DNA of 23,098 nt. Source: an uncultured Vogesella sp. Lineage in GTDB: Bacteria > Pseudomonadota > Gammaproteobacteria > Burkholderiales > Chromobacteriaceae. Below are positions 21,984-23,098 of this stretch, piece after piece (the first letter of the stretch is position 1; each line of letters opens with the position of its first letter). A program made the translations under genes and the position numbers. Under the pieces are notes generated by a model, which was given only the letters and a program-made list of their open reading frames with translations, ran no database searches and had not been told where the DNA came from. Where the stretch lies: the NCBI GenBank assembly GCA_946479405.1, contig CAMLGD010000025.1, positions 1 to 23,098 on the forward strand, given 5' to 3'.

Positions 21984-22442
21984 ATGTTTGACGTACTCGC
22001 CTACCTGCTTGAAGAATTCAGCGACCCCGATGCCTGCCCCGCGCATGAGGATCTGGGACGCCAGTTGGCGGCTGCCGGTTTCGAAAACGATGAAATCAGC
22101 AACGCGCTGGAATGGCTGGACGGCCTGAACAGTCTCAACGATGGCGCCTACCAGGGCGCCAACGACAGCACTGGCCTGCGCGTGTACCACGACGAGGAAA
22201 TCGCCCGTCTGCCCACCGAGATCCGCGGCCTGATCATGTTCCTGGAAGACAACGGCGCACTGTCGCCGGCGCAACGGGAAATGCTGATTGACCGCCTGCT
22301 GGCGCTGCCGGATGACGAAATCTCGCTGCCCACCGCCAAACTGGCGGCACTGATGGTGCTGTGGGCGCAGCGCGCCGAGCTGCCGGTACTGGTTGGTGAA
22401 GATCTGCTGACTGCACTGCATGGCGAGCCCACCATGCAGTAA
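21984..22442 (+). CDS. smg: Smg/DUF494-family protein
   Basis: Smg (DUF494) is a small conserved proteobacterial protein of unknown function, usually encoded between dprA and topA as here. The 152-residue protein starts MFDVLAYLLEEFSDPDAC, the family signature. It is acidic and largely helical, without membrane segments. It contains the conserved FENDEISNALEWLDGL and GLIMFLEDNGALSPAQREMLIDRL stretches. It begins 17 bases after dprA and is followed by a terminator that closes the LysM-dprA-smg unit. No clear Shine-Dalgarno precedes the ATG. Confidence 0.93.
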   Translation: MFDVLAYLLEEFSDPDACPAHEDLGRQLAAAGFENDEISNALEWLDGLNSLNDGAYQGANDSTGLRVYHDEEIARLPTEIRGLIMFLEDNGALSPAQREMLIDRLLALPDDEISLPTAKLAALMVLWAQRAELPVLVGEDLLTALHGEPTMQ

Positions 22443-22461
22443 GCGCTACGGCCAGCTGCTG

Positions 22462-22471
22462 GTTGGCCGCA
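22462..22471 (-). repeat. Intergenic copy of the TGCGGCCAAC repeat (inverted)
   Basis: GTTGGCCGCA lies 20 bases after the smg stop and 13 bases ahead of the terminator stem. It is one of the five intergenic copies in the window. Confidence 0.6.
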
Positions 22472-22483
22472 ACGCATGCCCCG

Positions 22484-22517
22484 ACAAGAGCGCCAAACTT
22501 GCGCTCTTGTTTTGTTT
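22484..22517 (+). terminator. Terminator of the LysM-dprA-smg unit
   Basis: ACAAGAGCGC and GCGCTCTTGT form a perfect 10-bp stem with a CAAACTT loop, followed by TTTGTTT. It lies 42 bases past smg, so topA should have its own promoter in 22518-22574. Confidence 0.85.
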
Positions 22518-22574
22518 GATGAATACACAATATTGTCGTCCTGAACCCGGGACCTCTGCAGAAACGACCCGCAC

Positions 22575-23098
22575 ATGCCCACTAGCCTGCTGATTGTCGA
22601 ATCGCCGTCAAAAGCGAAAACACTGAAAAAATATCTGGGACCGGACTTCGAAGTCCTCGCCTCCTACGGCCACGTGCGCGACCTGGTGCCAAAGAACGGT
22701 GCGGTGGACCCGGAAAAAGACTTCGCCATGAAGTACCAGCTGATCGCGCGCAACAGCAAGCACGTCGATGCCATCGTCGATGCGGTCGCCAAGGTAGACC
22801 ACGTCTACCTGGCAACTGACCCGGACCGCGAAGGCGAGGCCATTTCCTGGCACCTGGTGGAAATCCTCAACAAGAAAAAACTGTTGAAGGACCGCACCGC
22901 GCAACGCGTGGTATTCCACGAAATCACCAAGAATGCGGTGCTGGACGCCATTGCCCATCCGCGCGACATCTCGCAGGAGCTGGTGGATGCGCAGCAGGCG
23001 CGCCGTGCACTGGACTACCTGGTGGGCTTCAACCTGTCGCCGCTGCTGTGGAAGAAGATCCGCCGCGGCCTGTCCGCCGGCCGCGTGCAGAGCCCGGC
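22575..23098 (+). CDS. topA: DNA topoisomerase I (type IA), N-terminal part, cut by the window end
   Basis: TopA relaxes negative supercoils through a transient 5'-phosphotyrosine break. Only the first 174 codons are present. The TOPRIM domain starts at LLIVESPSKAKTLKKYL with catalytic E9, and carries YLATDPDREGEAISWHL, which holds the D-x-D metal motif. The segment up to KKIRRGLSAGRVQSP matches the start of the next conserved region. The active tyrosine lies outside the window. The reading frame is open to the window edge. The ATG is chosen because the protein begins right at the TOPRIM strand; the ribosome site is weak. topA after dprA-smg is the usual order in betaproteobacteria. Confidence 0.95.
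   Translation, partial: MPTSLLIVESPSKAKTLKKYLGPDFEVLASYGHVRDLVPKNGAVDPEKDFAMKYQLIARNSKHVDAIVDAVAKVDHVYLATDPDREGEAISWHLVEILNKKKLLKDRTAQRVVFHEITKNAVLDAIAHPRDISQELVDAQQARRALDYLVGFNLSPLLWKKIRRGLSAGRVQSP

Overview
This window is a stretch of housekeeping chromosome from a GC-rich (roughly 60%) betaproteobacterium, most likely of the order Neisseriales and probably from the Chromobacteriaceae side of it. The evidence is the gene order (ftsY-ftsE-ftsX-rpoH; def-fmt-htpX-rsmB-DUF4390-ntrY-ntrX; a LysM gene-dprA-smg-topA) and a PglL-type O-oligosaccharyltransferase. The genus cannot be fixed from the sequence alone. No prophage, insertion sequence, CRISPR array or toxin/defence island is visible, and no stretch over 300 bases lacks a gene.

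Layout. 1-1196 (minus): tRNA-Gly (cut by the window edge) and tRNA-Tyr, then a YfhL-type ferredoxin and rsmD. 1376-4975 (plus): ftsY, ftsE and ftsX, then the heat-shock sigma factor rpoH behind a CIRCE-like operator. 5047-7293 (minus): pglL with its own promoter, then three tandem tRNA-Lys genes with a promoter and terminator. 7405-8488: cutA and fxsA diverge from a 15-base gap, and yggU converges on fxsA. 8559-11171 (plus): dps, a TonB-like protein, an unrecognised small protein, a 4HBT thioesterase and a TlpA-like lipoprotein. 11234-19725 (minus): moeB, then (in transcription order) def, fmt, htpX, rsmB, a DUF4390 gene, ntrY and ntrX. 19838-23098 (plus): LysM protein, dprA, smg and the start of topA.

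Themes. Several genes serve protein birth and quality control: def and fmt process the initiator methionine, ftsY targets ribosomes to the membrane, rsmB and rsmD methylate 16S rRNA, and htpX with rpoH belong to the heat-shock response. The sequence suggests two layers of heat-shock control: an HrcA-type operator in front of rpoH and a sigma-32-like promoter in front of htpX. The NtrX response regulator has lost its Walker A lysine and the GAFTGA segment, so it should not act as a sigma-54 activator.

The most unusual signal is not a gene. The 9-mer GCGGCCAAC (usually TGCGGCCAAC, often CTGCGGCCAAC) occurs 22 times in 23 kb, equally on both strands, where well under one copy is expected by chance. 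It lies in coding and intergenic DNA alike, and once forms a perfect head-to-head palindrome directly after def. This looks like the DNA uptake sequences of Neisseriaceae, but with a different word; the competence gene dprA is in the same window.
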